50,548 nucleotides of DNA, taken from Pseudomonas sp. SDI (GTDB lineage: Bacteria; Pseudomonadota; Gammaproteobacteria; Pseudomonadales; Pseudomonadaceae). Shown in pieces: positions 34,442 through 42,953 of this stretch; position 1 is the first letter of the stretch, and each line of letters opens with the position of its first letter. Made by a program: the position numbers and the translations under genes. The notes under the pieces were generated by a model. The model was not told the origin of the DNA and ran no database searches. It saw nothing but the letters and a program-made list of their open reading frames with translations. The DNA lies in the NCBI RefSeq assembly GCF_003105155.1, contig NZ_QETK01000033.1:1-50548 (forward strand), in the 5' to 3' direction.

Positions 34442-34456
34442 TTGTTGGAATTACAA
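34442..34456. promoter_or_regulatory. HexR box in the gap/edd divergent promoter region
   Basis: TTGTTGGAATTACAA fits the published P. putida HexR operator TTGT-N7/8-ACAA exactly (N7). It lies 69 bases before the gap start and 185 bases before the edd start. It adjoins the proposed gap -10 element, so bound HexR would block initiation. KDPG is the known inducer that releases HexR. Confidence 0.8.
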
Positions 34457-34483
34457 GATTATTCGTAAAAAAATAGAAAACAA
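34456..34483 (-). promoter_or_regulatory. Candidate sigma-70 promoter of gap
   Basis: On the minus strand TTGTTT (complement of 34478-34483) and TAATCT (complement of 34456-34461) are spaced 16 bases apart. The HexR box begins at the downstream edge of the -10 element. The match is fair, not strong. Confidence 0.45.
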
Positions 34484-34641
34484 GCCTTTTTGCTGGCAGT
34501 ATTTTATTCAATCTACAACGAGCGACCGGCCAAGCCGTTTCTCCCATCGCCATTGCCCCTTGCCTTGAGCCTAGGCCGCAATCGTTTGGAAGGGAAACCG
34601 CCGCAGAGGTCAGCAACCACCGTTAGCCTGGAGTCCAGTAC

Positions 34642-36468
34642 ATGCATCCGCGCATTCTTGAGGTCACCGAACGGCTGATCGCCCGTAGCCGTCCTACCCG
34701 CGAGCGCTATCTGCAGTTGATTCGAGCGGCCGCCAGCGACGGTCCGATGCGCGCGAAACTGCAATGTGCCAACTTTGCCCACGGCGTGGCCGGTTGTGGC
34801 GCCGAAGACAAGCAGCGCCTGCGCATGATGAACGCGGCCAACGTCGCCATCGTCTCGGCCTACAACGACATGCTCTCGGCGCACCAGCCTTACGAGCACT
34901 ACCCGGAACAGATCAAGCAGGCATTGCGCGAAATCGGTTCGGTCGGCCAGTTCGCCGGCGGTGTACCGGCCATGTGCGACGGTGTCACCCAGGGCGAGCC
35001 GGGCATGGAGCTGGCCATCGCCAGTCGCGAAGTGATCGCCATGTCCACGGCCATCGCCCTGTCGCACAACATGTTCGACGCGGCGCTGATGCTCGGCATC
35101 TGCGACAAGATCGTGCCTGGCTTGGTGATGGGCGCGCTGCGTTTCGGCCACCTGCCGACGATCTTCGTGCCCGGAGGGCCAATGCCGTCGGGCATCTCCA
35201 ACAAGGAGAAGGCCGACGTTCGCCAGCGTTACGCCGAAGGCAAGGCCAGCCGCGAAGCGCTGCTGGAGTCGGAGATGAAGTCCTACCACAGCCCTGGCAC
35301 CTGCACCTTCTATGGCACCGCCAACACCAACCAGTTGCTGATGGAGGTGATGGGCCTGCACCTGCCCGGCGCGTCGTTCGTCAACCCGTACACACCGCTG
35401 CGCGACGCCCTTACCGTGGAAGCCGCGCAACAGGTCACGCGGATGACCAAGGCCAGCGGCGCGTTCATGCCGATTGGCGAGATCGTCGACGAGAAGTCGC
35501 TGGTCAACTCGATTGTCGCCCTGCACGCCACGGGTGGCTCGACCAACCATACCCTGCACATGCCGGCCATCGCCCAGGCCGCCGGCATCCAGCTCACCTG
35601 GCAGGACATGGCCGACCTGTCCGAGGTGGTGCCGACCCTGTCCCATGTCTATCCAAACGGCAAGGCCGACATCAACCACTTCCAGGCGGCCGGTGGCATG
35701 GCCTTCCTGATTCGCCAACTGCTCGACGCCGGCCTGCTCCATGAAGACGTCAACACCGTCGCCGGCCACGGCCTGCGTCGCTATACCCAGGAACCGTTCC
35801 TCGACGACGGTCGACTGGTGTGGCGCGAAGGCCCGACAGCCAGTCTCGACGAAACCATCCTGCGCCCGGTGGCCAACCCGTTCTCGGCGGAAGGCGGCTT
35901 GCGGGTGATGGAAGGCAACCTTGGCCGTGGCGTGATGAAAGTCTCCGCCGTGGCCCCCGAGCACCAGGTAGTCGAGGCGCCGGCGCGGGTGTTCCACGAT
36001 CAGCAGGAATTGGCCGATGTCTTCAAGGCCGGCGAGCTGGAGCGTGACTTTGTGGCCGTGGTGCGCTTCCAGGGGCCGCGCTGCAATGGCATGCCCGAGC
36101 TGCACAAAATGACCCCGTTCCTTGGCGTATTGCAGGATCGCGGCTTCAAGGTGGCGCTGGTCACCGACGGGCGCATGTCCGGCGCCTCGGGGAAAATTCC
36201 CGCGGCCATTCACGTTTGCCCGGAAGCCTTCGACGGCGGGCCGCTGGCGCGTGTGCGCGATGGTGATATCGTGCGCGTCGACGGTGCCAAGGGCACCCTG
36301 TTGGTGCTGGTCGAACCGGCCGAGCTGGCGGCCCGCGAGCTGCCGGCCGCGCCCCTGGGCAACGACCTGGGTACGGGCCGCGAACTGTTCGGCTTCCTGC
36401 GGATGGCCCTGAGCTCGGCGGAGAAAGGCGCCAGCGCCTTCACCTCGGCCCTGGAGACGCTGAAATGA
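34642..36468 (+). CDS. edd: 6-Phosphogluconate dehydratase
   Basis: This iron-sulfur dehydratase converts 6-phosphogluconate to KDPG, the first dedicated Entner-Doudoroff step. The 608-residue IlvD/Edd-family protein shows VSAYNDMLSAHQPYEHYPEQI near residue 73 and the cluster and metal segments GGVPAMCDGVTQGEPGMELA near 110. PGTCTFYGTANTNQLLMEVMGLHLPGAS is near 219, HATGGSTNHTLHMPAIA near 295, and TDGRMSGASGKIPAAIHV near 510. The ATG has GGAG 9 bases upstream. It overlaps glk by 4 bases (ATGA), starting the operon edd-glk-gltR-gtsS. Confidence 0.98.
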   Translation: MHPRILEVTERLIARSRPTRERYLQLIRAAASDGPMRAKLQCANFAHGVAGCGAEDKQRLRMMNAANVAIVSAYNDMLSAHQPYEHYPEQIKQALREIGSVGQFAGGVPAMCDGVTQGEPGMELAIASREVIAMSTAIALSHNMFDAALMLGICDKIVPGLVMGALRFGHLPTIFVPGGPMPSGISNKEKADVRQRYAEGKASREALLESEMKSYHSPGTCTFYGTANTNQLLMEVMGLHLPGASFVNPYTPLRDALTVEAAQQVTRMTKASGAFMPIGEIVDEKSLVNSIVALHATGGSTNHTLHMPAIAQAAGIQLTWQDMADLSEVVPTLSHVYPNGKADINHFQAAGGMAFLIRQLLDAGLLHEDVNTVAGHGLRRYTQEPFLDDGRLVWREGPTASLDETILRPVANPFSAEGGLRVMEGNLGRGVMKVSAVAPEHQVVEAPARVFHDQQELADVFKAGELERDFVAVVRFQGPRCNGMPELHKMTPFLGVLQDRGFKVALVTDGRMSGASGKIPAAIHVCPEAFDGGPLARVRDGDIVRVDGAKGTLLVLVEPAELAARELPAAPLGNDLGTGRELFGFLRMALSSAEKGASAFTSALETLK

Positions 36469-37418
36469 AAGCAGCGCTGGTCGGCGACATCGGTGGCACC
36501 AATGCCCGTTTTGCACTCTGGCGCGACAACCAGCTGCAGGCTGTGCGGGTGCTGGCCACGGCCGACTACAGCAGCCCCGAACAGGCCATCGCTGCCTACC
36601 TCGCCGAGCAGGGCATCGCCCGCGGCGAACTGGCAGCGGTGTGCCTGGCAGTGGCCGGGCCGGTGGACGGCGACGCGTTCCGCTTCACCAACAACCACTG
36701 GCGGCTGAGCCGCCAGGCATTCTGTAGCACCTTGCAGGTCGAGCAGTTGTTGCTGATCAACGATTTCTCGGCCATGGCGTTGGGCATGACCCGCCTGCAA
36801 CCCGGCGAGTACCGTGTGGTGTGTGCCGGCGAGGCGGACTGGTCGCGCCCGGCGCTGGTCATCGGGCCGGGCACCGGCCTGGGGGTCGGCAGCCTGTTGC
36901 AACTGGACGGGCAGCGCTGGCTGGCGCTGCCGGGCGAGGGCGGGCATGTCGACCTGCCGGTGGGCAGCGAGCGTGAAGCGGCCTTGCGCCTGCTGATCGA
37001 ACAGGACATTGGCCACGTCAGCGCCGAAACCGTGCTCAGCGGTGGCGGGCTGGTGCGCCTGTACCAGGCCATCTGCGTCCTCGATGGCCATGCGCCAGTG
37101 TTCAAGGCCCCGGCCGAAATCACCGATGCCGCGCTGGCCGGCGATGCCGTGGCACTCGCGGTGATCGAGCAGTTCTGTTGCTTCCTCGGCCGGGTCGCGG
37201 GCAACAATGTACTGACCCTCGGCGGGCGCGGCGGCGTGTACATTGTCGGCGGAGTGATTCCACGCTTTGCCGAGCTGTTCCTGCGCAGCGGCTTTGCCAG
37301 TAGCTTTGCCGACAAGGGTTGCATGAGCGGTTATTTCCAGGGTATTCCGGTGTGGCTGGTGACCGCCGAATTTTCTGGTCTGCTCGGTGCCGGGGTGGCC
37401 TTGCAACAGATTCTGTAG
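36465..37418 (+). CDS. glk: Glucokinase
   Basis: This cytoplasmic enzyme uses ATP to phosphorylate incoming glucose. The 317-residue protein is of the bacterial Glk (non-ROK) type. The phosphate-binding start is LVGDIGGTNARFALW, with the catalytic-region LLINDFSAMALG near residue 100, the glycine-rich IGPGTGLGVGSLL near 137, GEGGHVDLPVG near 160, and GGVYIVGGVIPRF near 258. Its ATG overlaps the edd stop (ATGA), so translation is coupled. It feeds glucose-6-phosphate to Zwf, encoded farther downstream. Confidence 0.96.
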   Translation: MKAALVGDIGGTNARFALWRDNQLQAVRVLATADYSSPEQAIAAYLAEQGIARGELAAVCLAVAGPVDGDAFRFTNNHWRLSRQAFCSTLQVEQLLLINDFSAMALGMTRLQPGEYRVVCAGEADWSRPALVIGPGTGLGVGSLLQLDGQRWLALPGEGGHVDLPVGSEREAALRLLIEQDIGHVSAETVLSGGGLVRLYQAICVLDGHAPVFKAPAEITDAALAGDAVALAVIEQFCCFLGRVAGNNVLTLGGRGGVYIVGGVIPRFAELFLRSGFASSFADKGCMSGYFQGIPVWLVTAEFSGLLGAGVALQQIL

Positions 37419-37444
37419 AAGCAGTTCCAGACAAGGAATCAGCT

Positions 37445-38161
37445 GTGAGCAAGTCGATACTGTTGGTCGACGACGACCAGGAAATTCGCGAGCTGCTGCA
37501 AACCTACCTCAGCCGCTGCGGCTTCGAGGTGCACGCCGTGGCCGATGGCCAGGGCTTTCGCCAGGCCCTCGATGCCAACGGCTGCGACCTGGTGATCCTT
37601 GATGTGATGCTGCCCGACGAAGACGGCTTCAGCTTGTGCCGCTGGGTCCGCCAGCATCCGCGCCAGGCCCAGGTGCCGATCATCATGCTGACTGCCAGCT
37701 CCGACGAAACCGACCGGGTCATCGGCCTTGAGCTGGGCGCCGACGACTACCTGGGCAAGCCGTTCAGCCCGCGTGAATTGCAGGCGCGGATCAAGGCCCT
37801 GCTGCGCCGTGCCGGGTTCGGCCAGGAGCGTCCGGGTGGCGATGTGCTGGTGTTCGACGAGTGGCGTCTGGACACGGTCAGCCATCGGCTGTTCCACCGT
37901 GACGGCGAGGAAGTGATGCTTTCCGGCGCCGACTTCGCGCTGCTCAAACTGTTCCTCGACCATCCGCAGCAGATCCTCGACCGCGATACCATCGGCAACG
38001 CTACCCGCGGCCGCGAGCCGATGCCGCTGGACCGCATTGTCGACATGGCGGTCAGCCGCCTGCGCCAGCGCCTGCGCGACACGGAAAAACCACCCCGGCT
38101 GATTCGCACCGTGCGCGGCAGCGGCTACCTGTTGGCGGCCAACGTTGCGCCCGCCAACTGA
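37445..38161 (+). CDS. gltR: Response regulator controlling glucose transport
   Basis: This is a 238-residue OmpR/PhoB-type response regulator. The receiver domain (1-115) has the acidic pocket VDDDQEI, the phospho-acceptor Asp in LVILDVMLPDEDG (about Asp51), and the conserved Lys in LGKPFSP. The winged-helix domain (about 130-235) ends RLRDTEKPPRLIRTVRGSGYLL. I choose GTG 37445 because AAGGA lies 7 bases upstream and the longer reading runs back into glk. The homologous P. putida GltR-2 and P. aeruginosa GltR control glucose uptake genes; the adjacent gtsABCD-oprB supports the same target. Confidence 0.92.
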   Translation: MSKSILLVDDDQEIRELLQTYLSRCGFEVHAVADGQGFRQALDANGCDLVILDVMLPDEDGFSLCRWVRQHPRQAQVPIIMLTASSDETDRVIGLELGADDYLGKPFSPRELQARIKALLRRAGFGQERPGGDVLVFDEWRLDTVSHRLFHRDGEEVMLSGADFALLKLFLDHPQQILDRDTIGNATRGREPMPLDRIVDMAVSRLRQRLRDTEKPPRLIRTVRGSGYLLAANVAPAN

Positions 38162-39599
38162 GCGCCGCTGGCGCTTGCCGCTGCCACGTTCGCTGCTCGG
38201 GCGGATGTTGCTGCTGACCCTGCTGGTGGTGCTGCTGGCGCAGGCGTTGTCGAGTTTCATCTGGGTTTCGCAACTGCGCGCCAGCCAGTTGGAAGGGCTG
38301 GTGGCCAGTGCGCGCAGCTTGGCCCATTCGATGAGCGCCAGCGTCAGCTACTTCCGCTCGCTGCCGCTGGCCTACCGGCCGATGGTCCTCGACCAACTGC
38401 GCAGCATGGGCGGCACGCGCTTCGTGGTGTCGCTCAATGACAGGCCACTGGAGATGACGGTGCTGCCGGTCACCCCGCGCAAGCAGGCGGTGATCGAGGC
38501 AGTGGGCGACGTACTGCATCAGCGCCTCGGCGCGCAGATGGACATCTCCGTCGAGTTCGTCAGCCCGCAGGACCTGCGCATTTTCAACAGCGGCCTGAAG
38601 CTCGATGAACTGCCGCGCTCCTGGGCGCATTACGCGCTGACCCTGGAGCCAGTCAACCCGCCGGTGCTGGTGACGCAGATTCGTCTCGGCGAAGGCGAAT
38701 GGCTGTACATCGCCTCGCTGCTGCCCGAGCCCTACACCAGCCTTGAGGGCGAAGGGCTGCCACGTCAGCAGGTCTGGTTTATCGGCCTGACCAGTTTCTT
38801 CCTGCTGTTGTTCATCGGCTTGCTGGTGCACTGGCAGAGCCGTCCGCTCAAGCGCCTGGCTCGGGTCGCGCGGGAAATGTCGCTGGGGGCCGACGTCGAA
38901 CCGGTGCCTGAAGGCGGTGGCAGCGAAGTGGTCGAGGTCGGCCGGGCGTTCAATGCCATGCGCGAGCGCATCAGCCGCTACCTGACCGAGCGCAGCCAAC
39001 TGTTCAGCGCGATTTCCCACGACCTGCGCACGCCGATCACGCGCCTGCGCCTGCGCGTCGAACTGCTCGAAGACGAGCCGTTGCAGGCCAAGTTCGGTCG
39101 CGACCTCGACGAGCTGGAAATGCTGGTCAAAGGCGCCCTGCAATGCGTGAAAGACACCGACATTCACGAGAACATCGAGCCGGTCGACCTCAACCACGCG
39201 CTCGATTGCCTGATCGAGCCGTACCTGGCCAGCGGCCGGGTGACCGTGCAGGGGCGGGCGCTGGCAACGTATCCGGGCAAGCCGCTGGCGCTGCGGCGCT
39301 GCATGGGCAACCTGATCGACAACGCCCTGAAGTACGGCGAGCGCGCGCACCTGCGCATTATCGACAGCGCCGAGGGCTTCGTGCTGCAGGTCGACGACGA
39401 AGGCCCAGGCGTGCCCGAGCGCCAGCTTGAGCAGGTGTTCGAGCCGCACTTCCGCCTGGCTGGCCAGCAGCAGGGCTACGGGCTCGGCTTGGGCATCGCG
39501 CGCAATATCGCCCACAGTCACGGCGGCGAACTGAGCCTGCGTAACCTGCGTGACGGCGGTTTGCGCGTCACCCTCAGCCTGCCGCGCAGCGCGCCTTGA
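38145..39599 (+). CDS. gtsS: Sensor histidine kinase, partner of GltR
   Basis: This is a 484-residue inner-membrane kinase. TM1 is near residues 18-40 (LLGRMLLLTLLVVLLAQALSSFIW). A periplasmic sensor region of about 160 residues follows, then TM2 (VWFIGLTSFFLLLFIGLLVHW), HAMP (RPLKRLARVAREMSLGADVEPV), the HisKA phospho-acceptor AISHDLRTPITRL, N-box NLIDNALKYG and G-boxes DDEGPGVPE and GYGLGLGIA. The start is TTG 38145, overlapping the regulator by 17 bases; the ribosome site is weak, so the exact start is uncertain. It is last in the edd operon. Confidence 0.92.
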   Translation: MRPPTERRWRLPLPRSLLGRMLLLTLLVVLLAQALSSFIWVSQLRASQLEGLVASARSLAHSMSASVSYFRSLPLAYRPMVLDQLRSMGGTRFVVSLNDRPLEMTVLPVTPRKQAVIEAVGDVLHQRLGAQMDISVEFVSPQDLRIFNSGLKLDELPRSWAHYALTLEPVNPPVLVTQIRLGEGEWLYIASLLPEPYTSLEGEGLPRQQVWFIGLTSFFLLLFIGLLVHWQSRPLKRLARVAREMSLGADVEPVPEGGGSEVVEVGRAFNAMRERISRYLTERSQLFSAISHDLRTPITRLRLRVELLEDEPLQAKFGRDLDELEMLVKGALQCVKDTDIHENIEPVDLNHALDCLIEPYLASGRVTVQGRALATYPGKPLALRRCMGNLIDNALKYGERAHLRIIDSAEGFVLQVDDEGPGVPERQLEQVFEPHFRLAGQQQGYGLGLGIARNIAHSHGGELSLRNLRDGGLRVTLSLPRSAP

Positions 39600-39606
39600 A
39601 CGTTTG

Positions 39607-39634
39607 GCGAATGTCACGGCTCGGTGACATTCGC
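39607..39634. promoter_or_regulatory. Perfect 11-base palindrome between gtsS and gtsA
   Basis: GCGAATGTCAC (39607-39617) and GTGACATTCGC (39624-39634) are perfect complements around GGCTCG. It begins 8 bases after the gtsS stop and about 100 bases before the gtsA start. There is no T run, so it is not a classic terminator. It could be an operator for a transport regulator or a structured RNA end. Confidence 0.6.
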
Positions 39635-39711
39635 GCATCCCTTCGTTACTTGCGCGGGCGAGCGACTGGTTAGACTCCTATGCAGCGCAAGCACCAGACT
39701 TGCACCTGCAT

Positions 39712-39719
39712 AACAACAA
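39712..39719 (+). promoter_or_regulatory. Crc/Hfq-type CA motif at the gtsA ribosome site
   Basis: AACAACAA fits the catabolite-activity motif AANAANAA exactly and continues as AACAACAAGAAAGG into the ribosome-binding site of gtsA. Hfq with Crc binds such sites and blocks translation when preferred carbon sources are present. Confidence 0.6.
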
Positions 39720-39732
39720 GAAAGGTTTGTTC

Positions 39733-40995
39733 ATGAACGCGATCAATCGCCTCGCCGCTGTTGTTTCCCTTGCCTCCCTGTTGCCCCTGAGCGCCCTGGC
39801 TGCTGGCCCCGGTACCGTCGAAGTGACGCACTGGTGGACCTCCGGCGGTGAAAAAGCGGCGGTCGAAACCCTGAAAAAACAGGTCGAGGCCGACGGCTTC
39901 ATCTGGAAGGACAACGCCATCGCCGGCGGCGGCGGGGCCGCAGCCATGACCGTCCTGAAAAGCCGTGCCGTCGCCGGCAACCCGCCGGCTGCCGCGCAGG
40001 TGAAAGGCCCGGACATTCAGGACTGGGCAGCCCTGGGCCTGCTCACCGAGCTGGACGACGTGTCCAAGGCCAACAACTGGGACGCGCTGTTGCCGCCGAA
40101 GATCGCCAAAATCATGAAATACGACGACCACTATGTCGCGGTGCCGGTGAACATTCACCGGGTCAACTGGTTGTGGATCAACCCCGAAGTGTTCAAGAAG
40201 GCCGGCGCCCAGGTGCCGACCACCCTCGACGAGTTGTTCGCGGCCGCCGACAAACTCAAGGCGGCCGGGTTCCAGCCGCTGGCCCATGGCGGCCAGCCGT
40301 GGCAGGACGCCACGGTATTCGAGGACGTCGCCCTGAGCGTGCTCGGGCCCAAGGGCTATCACGCCGCGTTCGTCGCGCTGGATGAGCAGGCGCTGACCGG
40401 CGAGCCGATGAAAACCGTGTTCGCCAAACTGCAGAAGCTGGCCACCTACATGGACCCGAACCGTGCCGGGCGTGACTGGAACCTGGCGGCCGGCGACGTG
40501 ATCAACGGCAAGGCCGGCATGCAGATCATGGGCGACTGGGCCAAGAGCGAGTGGACGGCGGCGGGCAAGGTCGCCGGTAAGGATTACCAGTGCGTGCCGT
40601 TCCCCGGGACCCAAGGCAGCTTTGCCTACAACATCGATTCGCTGGCGATGTTCAAGCTCAAGGACGAAAACGACATCAAGGCGCAGAACGACCTGGCCAA
40701 GGTGGCGCTGGAGCCCACGTTCCAGATCGTCTTCAACCAGAACAAGGGCTCGCTGCCGGTGCGCCAGGATCTGGACCTGAAACAGTTCGATGCCTGCACC
40801 CAGCAGTCGGCAGTGGACTTCAAGGACGCCGAGAAGGGCGATGGCCTGCAACCGAGCATGGCGCACAACATGGCCACCTCGCTGGCGGTGCAGGGGGCGA
40901 TCTTCGACGTGGTCAGCAACTTCCTCAACGACCCCAAGGCCGACCCGGCCAAGGCGGTCACCCAGCTGAATTCGGCGATCAAGTCGGCGAAGTAA
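39733..40995 (+). CDS. gtsA: Glucose/mannose ABC transporter, periplasmic binding protein
   Basis: This is the periplasmic sugar-binding protein of the glucose importer. The 420 residues include an N-terminal signal peptide (MNAINRLAAVVSLASLLPLSALAA, cleavage near residue 24). The mature protein is a family 1 solute-binding protein (VEVTHWWTSGGEKAAVETLK; YVAVPVNIHRVNWLWINPEVF; MQIMGDWAKSEWTAAGK). I choose ATG 39733 because AAAGG lies 7 bases upstream and the signal peptide follows at once; an upstream in-frame ATG adds 11 residues without merit. It is first in gtsABCD-oprB. A CA motif overlaps its ribosome site, and a REP pair separates it from gtsB. Confidence 0.95.
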   Translation: MNAINRLAAVVSLASLLPLSALAAGPGTVEVTHWWTSGGEKAAVETLKKQVEADGFIWKDNAIAGGGGAAAMTVLKSRAVAGNPPAAAQVKGPDIQDWAALGLLTELDDVSKANNWDALLPPKIAKIMKYDDHYVAVPVNIHRVNWLWINPEVFKKAGAQVPTTLDELFAAADKLKAAGFQPLAHGGQPWQDATVFEDVALSVLGPKGYHAAFVALDEQALTGEPMKTVFAKLQKLATYMDPNRAGRDWNLAAGDVINGKAGMQIMGDWAKSEWTAAGKVAGKDYQCVPFPGTQGSFAYNIDSLAMFKLKDENDIKAQNDLAKVALEPTFQIVFNQNKGSLPVRQDLDLKQFDACTQQSAVDFKDAEKGDGLQPSMAHNMATSLAVQGAIFDVVSNFLNDPKADPAKAVTQLNSAIKSAK

Positions 40996-41014
40996 TTCGA
41001 CGGTACTTCCTGTC

Positions 41015-41160
41015 CTGTGGGCGCTGGCTTGCCTGCGACCGCTTGCGCAGCGCTCGCAAGCCCTGAACATTCGGTTTTCCTGGCTCCGCGCATTTGCAGG
41101 GATTGCTGCCGTGTTGCCCGAGCGCGGACCGGGCGATCGCAGGCAAGCCAGCGCCTACAG
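41015..41160. repeat. REP inverted pair between gtsA and gtsB
   Basis: Two 24-base arms, 41015-41038 and 41137-41160, are reverse complements with a single mismatch (core GGCGCTGGCTTGCCTGCGA). Between them is an additional stem GCTTGCG/CGCAAGC (41041-41047 and 41055-41061). It fills most of the 208-base spacer inside the transporter operon. Confidence 0.88.
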
Positions 41161-41203
41161 GCGATGCGGCGTAGCGCGCCGCCCTTCACATCGAGATATC
41201 GAC

Positions 41204-42112
41204 ATGAGCACTGTTGCCACCCTCAACAAGGCCTCACCGCTCGACGCCCTGCAACGCTGGCTACCCAAACTGGTGTTGGCGCCGAGCATGCTGATCGTCC
41301 TGGTCGGCTTCTATGGCTACATCCTCTGGACCTTCCTGCTGTCGTTCACCAACTCCAGCTTCATGCCCAGCTACAAATGGGTGGGCCTGGCGCAATACGC
41401 GCGGCTGATGGAAAACGACCGCTGGTGGGTCGCGAGCAAAAACCTGCTGGTATTCGGCGGCCTGTTCATTGGCATCAGCCTGGTGGTCGGCGTACTGCTG
41501 GCGGTGCTGCTCGATCAGCGCATCCGCCGCGAAGGCTTCATTCGCACGGTCTACCTGTACCCGATGGCGCTGTCGATGATCGTCACCGGCACCGCCTGGA
41601 AGTGGCTGCTCAACCCAGGCCTGGGTCTGGACAAGATGCTGCGCGACTGGGGCTGGGAAGGCTTTCGCCTCGACTGGCTGGTGGACCCGGACCGGGTCGT
41701 CTACTGCCTGGTGATCGCGGCCGTCTGGCAAGCCTCGGGGTTCGTCATGGCACTGTTTCTTGCCGGCCTGCGCGGGGTCGACCAGTCGATCATCCGCGCC
41801 GCCCAGGTGGACGGCGCCAGCCTGCCGAGCATCTACCTGCGCATCGTCCTGCCGAGCCTGCGCCCGGTGTTCTTCAGCGCGCTGATGATCCTGGCGCATA
41901 TCGCGATCAAGAGCTTCGACCTGGTGGCGGCGATGACTGCCGGCGGGCCGGGCTATTCCTCCGACCTGCCGGCGATGTTCATGTATTCCTTTACCTTCAG
42001 CCGCGGGCAGATGGGCATGGGCTCGGCCAGCGCGATTCTGATGCTCGGCGCGATCCTGTCGATCCTGGTGCCGTATCTGTATTCGGAACTGCGGAGCAAA
42101 CGCCATGACTGA
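41204..42112 (+). CDS. gtsB: Glucose ABC transporter permease (MalF-like)
   Basis: This 302-residue inner-membrane permease of the sugar importer has about six membrane helices (LVLAPSMLIVLVGFYGYILWTFLLSF; LLVFGGLFIGISLVVGVLLAVLL; TVYLYPMALSMIVTGTAWKWLL and others). The ATPase-coupling EAA-type loop is DQSIIRAAQVDGASLPSIYLRIVLPSLRP near residue 200. I choose ATG 41204 (MSTVATLNK); the longer in-frame reading extends back into the REP. It overlaps gtsC by 8 bases. Confidence 0.94.
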   Translation: MSTVATLNKASPLDALQRWLPKLVLAPSMLIVLVGFYGYILWTFLLSFTNSSFMPSYKWVGLAQYARLMENDRWWVASKNLLVFGGLFIGISLVVGVLLAVLLDQRIRREGFIRTVYLYPMALSMIVTGTAWKWLLNPGLGLDKMLRDWGWEGFRLDWLVDPDRVVYCLVIAAVWQASGFVMALFLAGLRGVDQSIIRAAQVDGASLPSIYLRIVLPSLRPVFFSALMILAHIAIKSFDLVAAMTAGGPGYSSDLPAMFMYSFTFSRGQMGMGSASAILMLGAILSILVPYLYSELRSKRHD

Positions 42113-42950
42113 CCTGCCCGTCCGTCGCCGCCTGAGCGTAAGTCGCCTGGCGATCTATGCCACGCTGATCGGTGCCTGCGCGGTGTACCTGATTCCACTG
42201 GTGGTGATGCTGCTCACCAGCTTCAAGAGCCCGGAAGACATTCGCACTGGCAACCTGCTGAGCTGGCCCGAGGTGATGACCGGTATTGGTTGGATCAAGG
42301 CCTGGGACAGCGTCGGCGGCTACTTCTGGAACTCGGTGAAAATCACTGTGCCGGCGGTGCTGATCTCGACCCTGCTCGGGGCCCTCAACGGCTACGTACT
42401 GTCGATGTGGCGCTTCCGTGGTTCGCAGCTGTTTTTCGGGCTGCTGCTGTTCGGCTGCTTCCTGCCGTTCCAGACCGTGTTGCTGCCGGCCTCCTTTACC
42501 CTCGGCAAACTCGGCCTGGCCAGCACCACCACCGGACTGGTGCTGATGCACATCGTCTACGGCCTGGCGTTCACCACGTTGTTCTTCCGCAACTACTACT
42601 GCAGCGTACCGGAAGCCCTGGTGCGGGCGGCGCGGCTGGATGGCGCGGGGTTCTTCACTATCTTCGGGAGGATCCTGCTGCCGATGTCGGTGCCGATCAT
42701 CATGGTCTGCCTGATCTGGCAGTTCACCCAGATCTGGAACGACTTTCTTTTCGGTGTGGTGTTCGCCAGCGGCGACGCCCAACCGATCACCGTGGCCCTG
42801 AACAACCTGGTCAATACCAGCACCGGGGTCAAGGAATACAACGTCGACATGGCGGCGGCGATGATCGCCGGGTTACCGACCCTGTTGGTCTATGTGCTGG
42901 CTGGCAAGTATTTCCTGCGTGGGCTCACTGCCGGCGCGGTCAAGGGGTGA
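42105..42950 (+). CDS. gtsC: Glucose ABC transporter permease (MalG-like)
   Basis: This 281-residue second permease has six predicted helices, beginning LAIYATLIGACAVYLIPLVVMLLTSFKSPEDI, which is the usual MalG-type first helix with the following SFK motif. The EAA-type loop is CSVPEALVRAARLDGAGFFTIFGRILLPMSVP near residue 165. The ATG lies within the gtsB 3' end (8-base overlap), and gtsD follows 3 bases after its stop, giving tight translational coupling of the membrane components. Confidence 0.95.
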   Translation: MTDLPVRRRLSVSRLAIYATLIGACAVYLIPLVVMLLTSFKSPEDIRTGNLLSWPEVMTGIGWIKAWDSVGGYFWNSVKITVPAVLISTLLGALNGYVLSMWRFRGSQLFFGLLLFGCFLPFQTVLLPASFTLGKLGLASTTTGLVLMHIVYGLAFTTLFFRNYYCSVPEALVRAARLDGAGFFTIFGRILLPMSVPIIMVCLIWQFTQIWNDFLFGVVFASGDAQPITVALNNLVNTSTGVKEYNVDMAAAMIAGLPTLLVYVLAGKYFLRGLTAGAVKG

Positions 42951-42953
42951 AAC

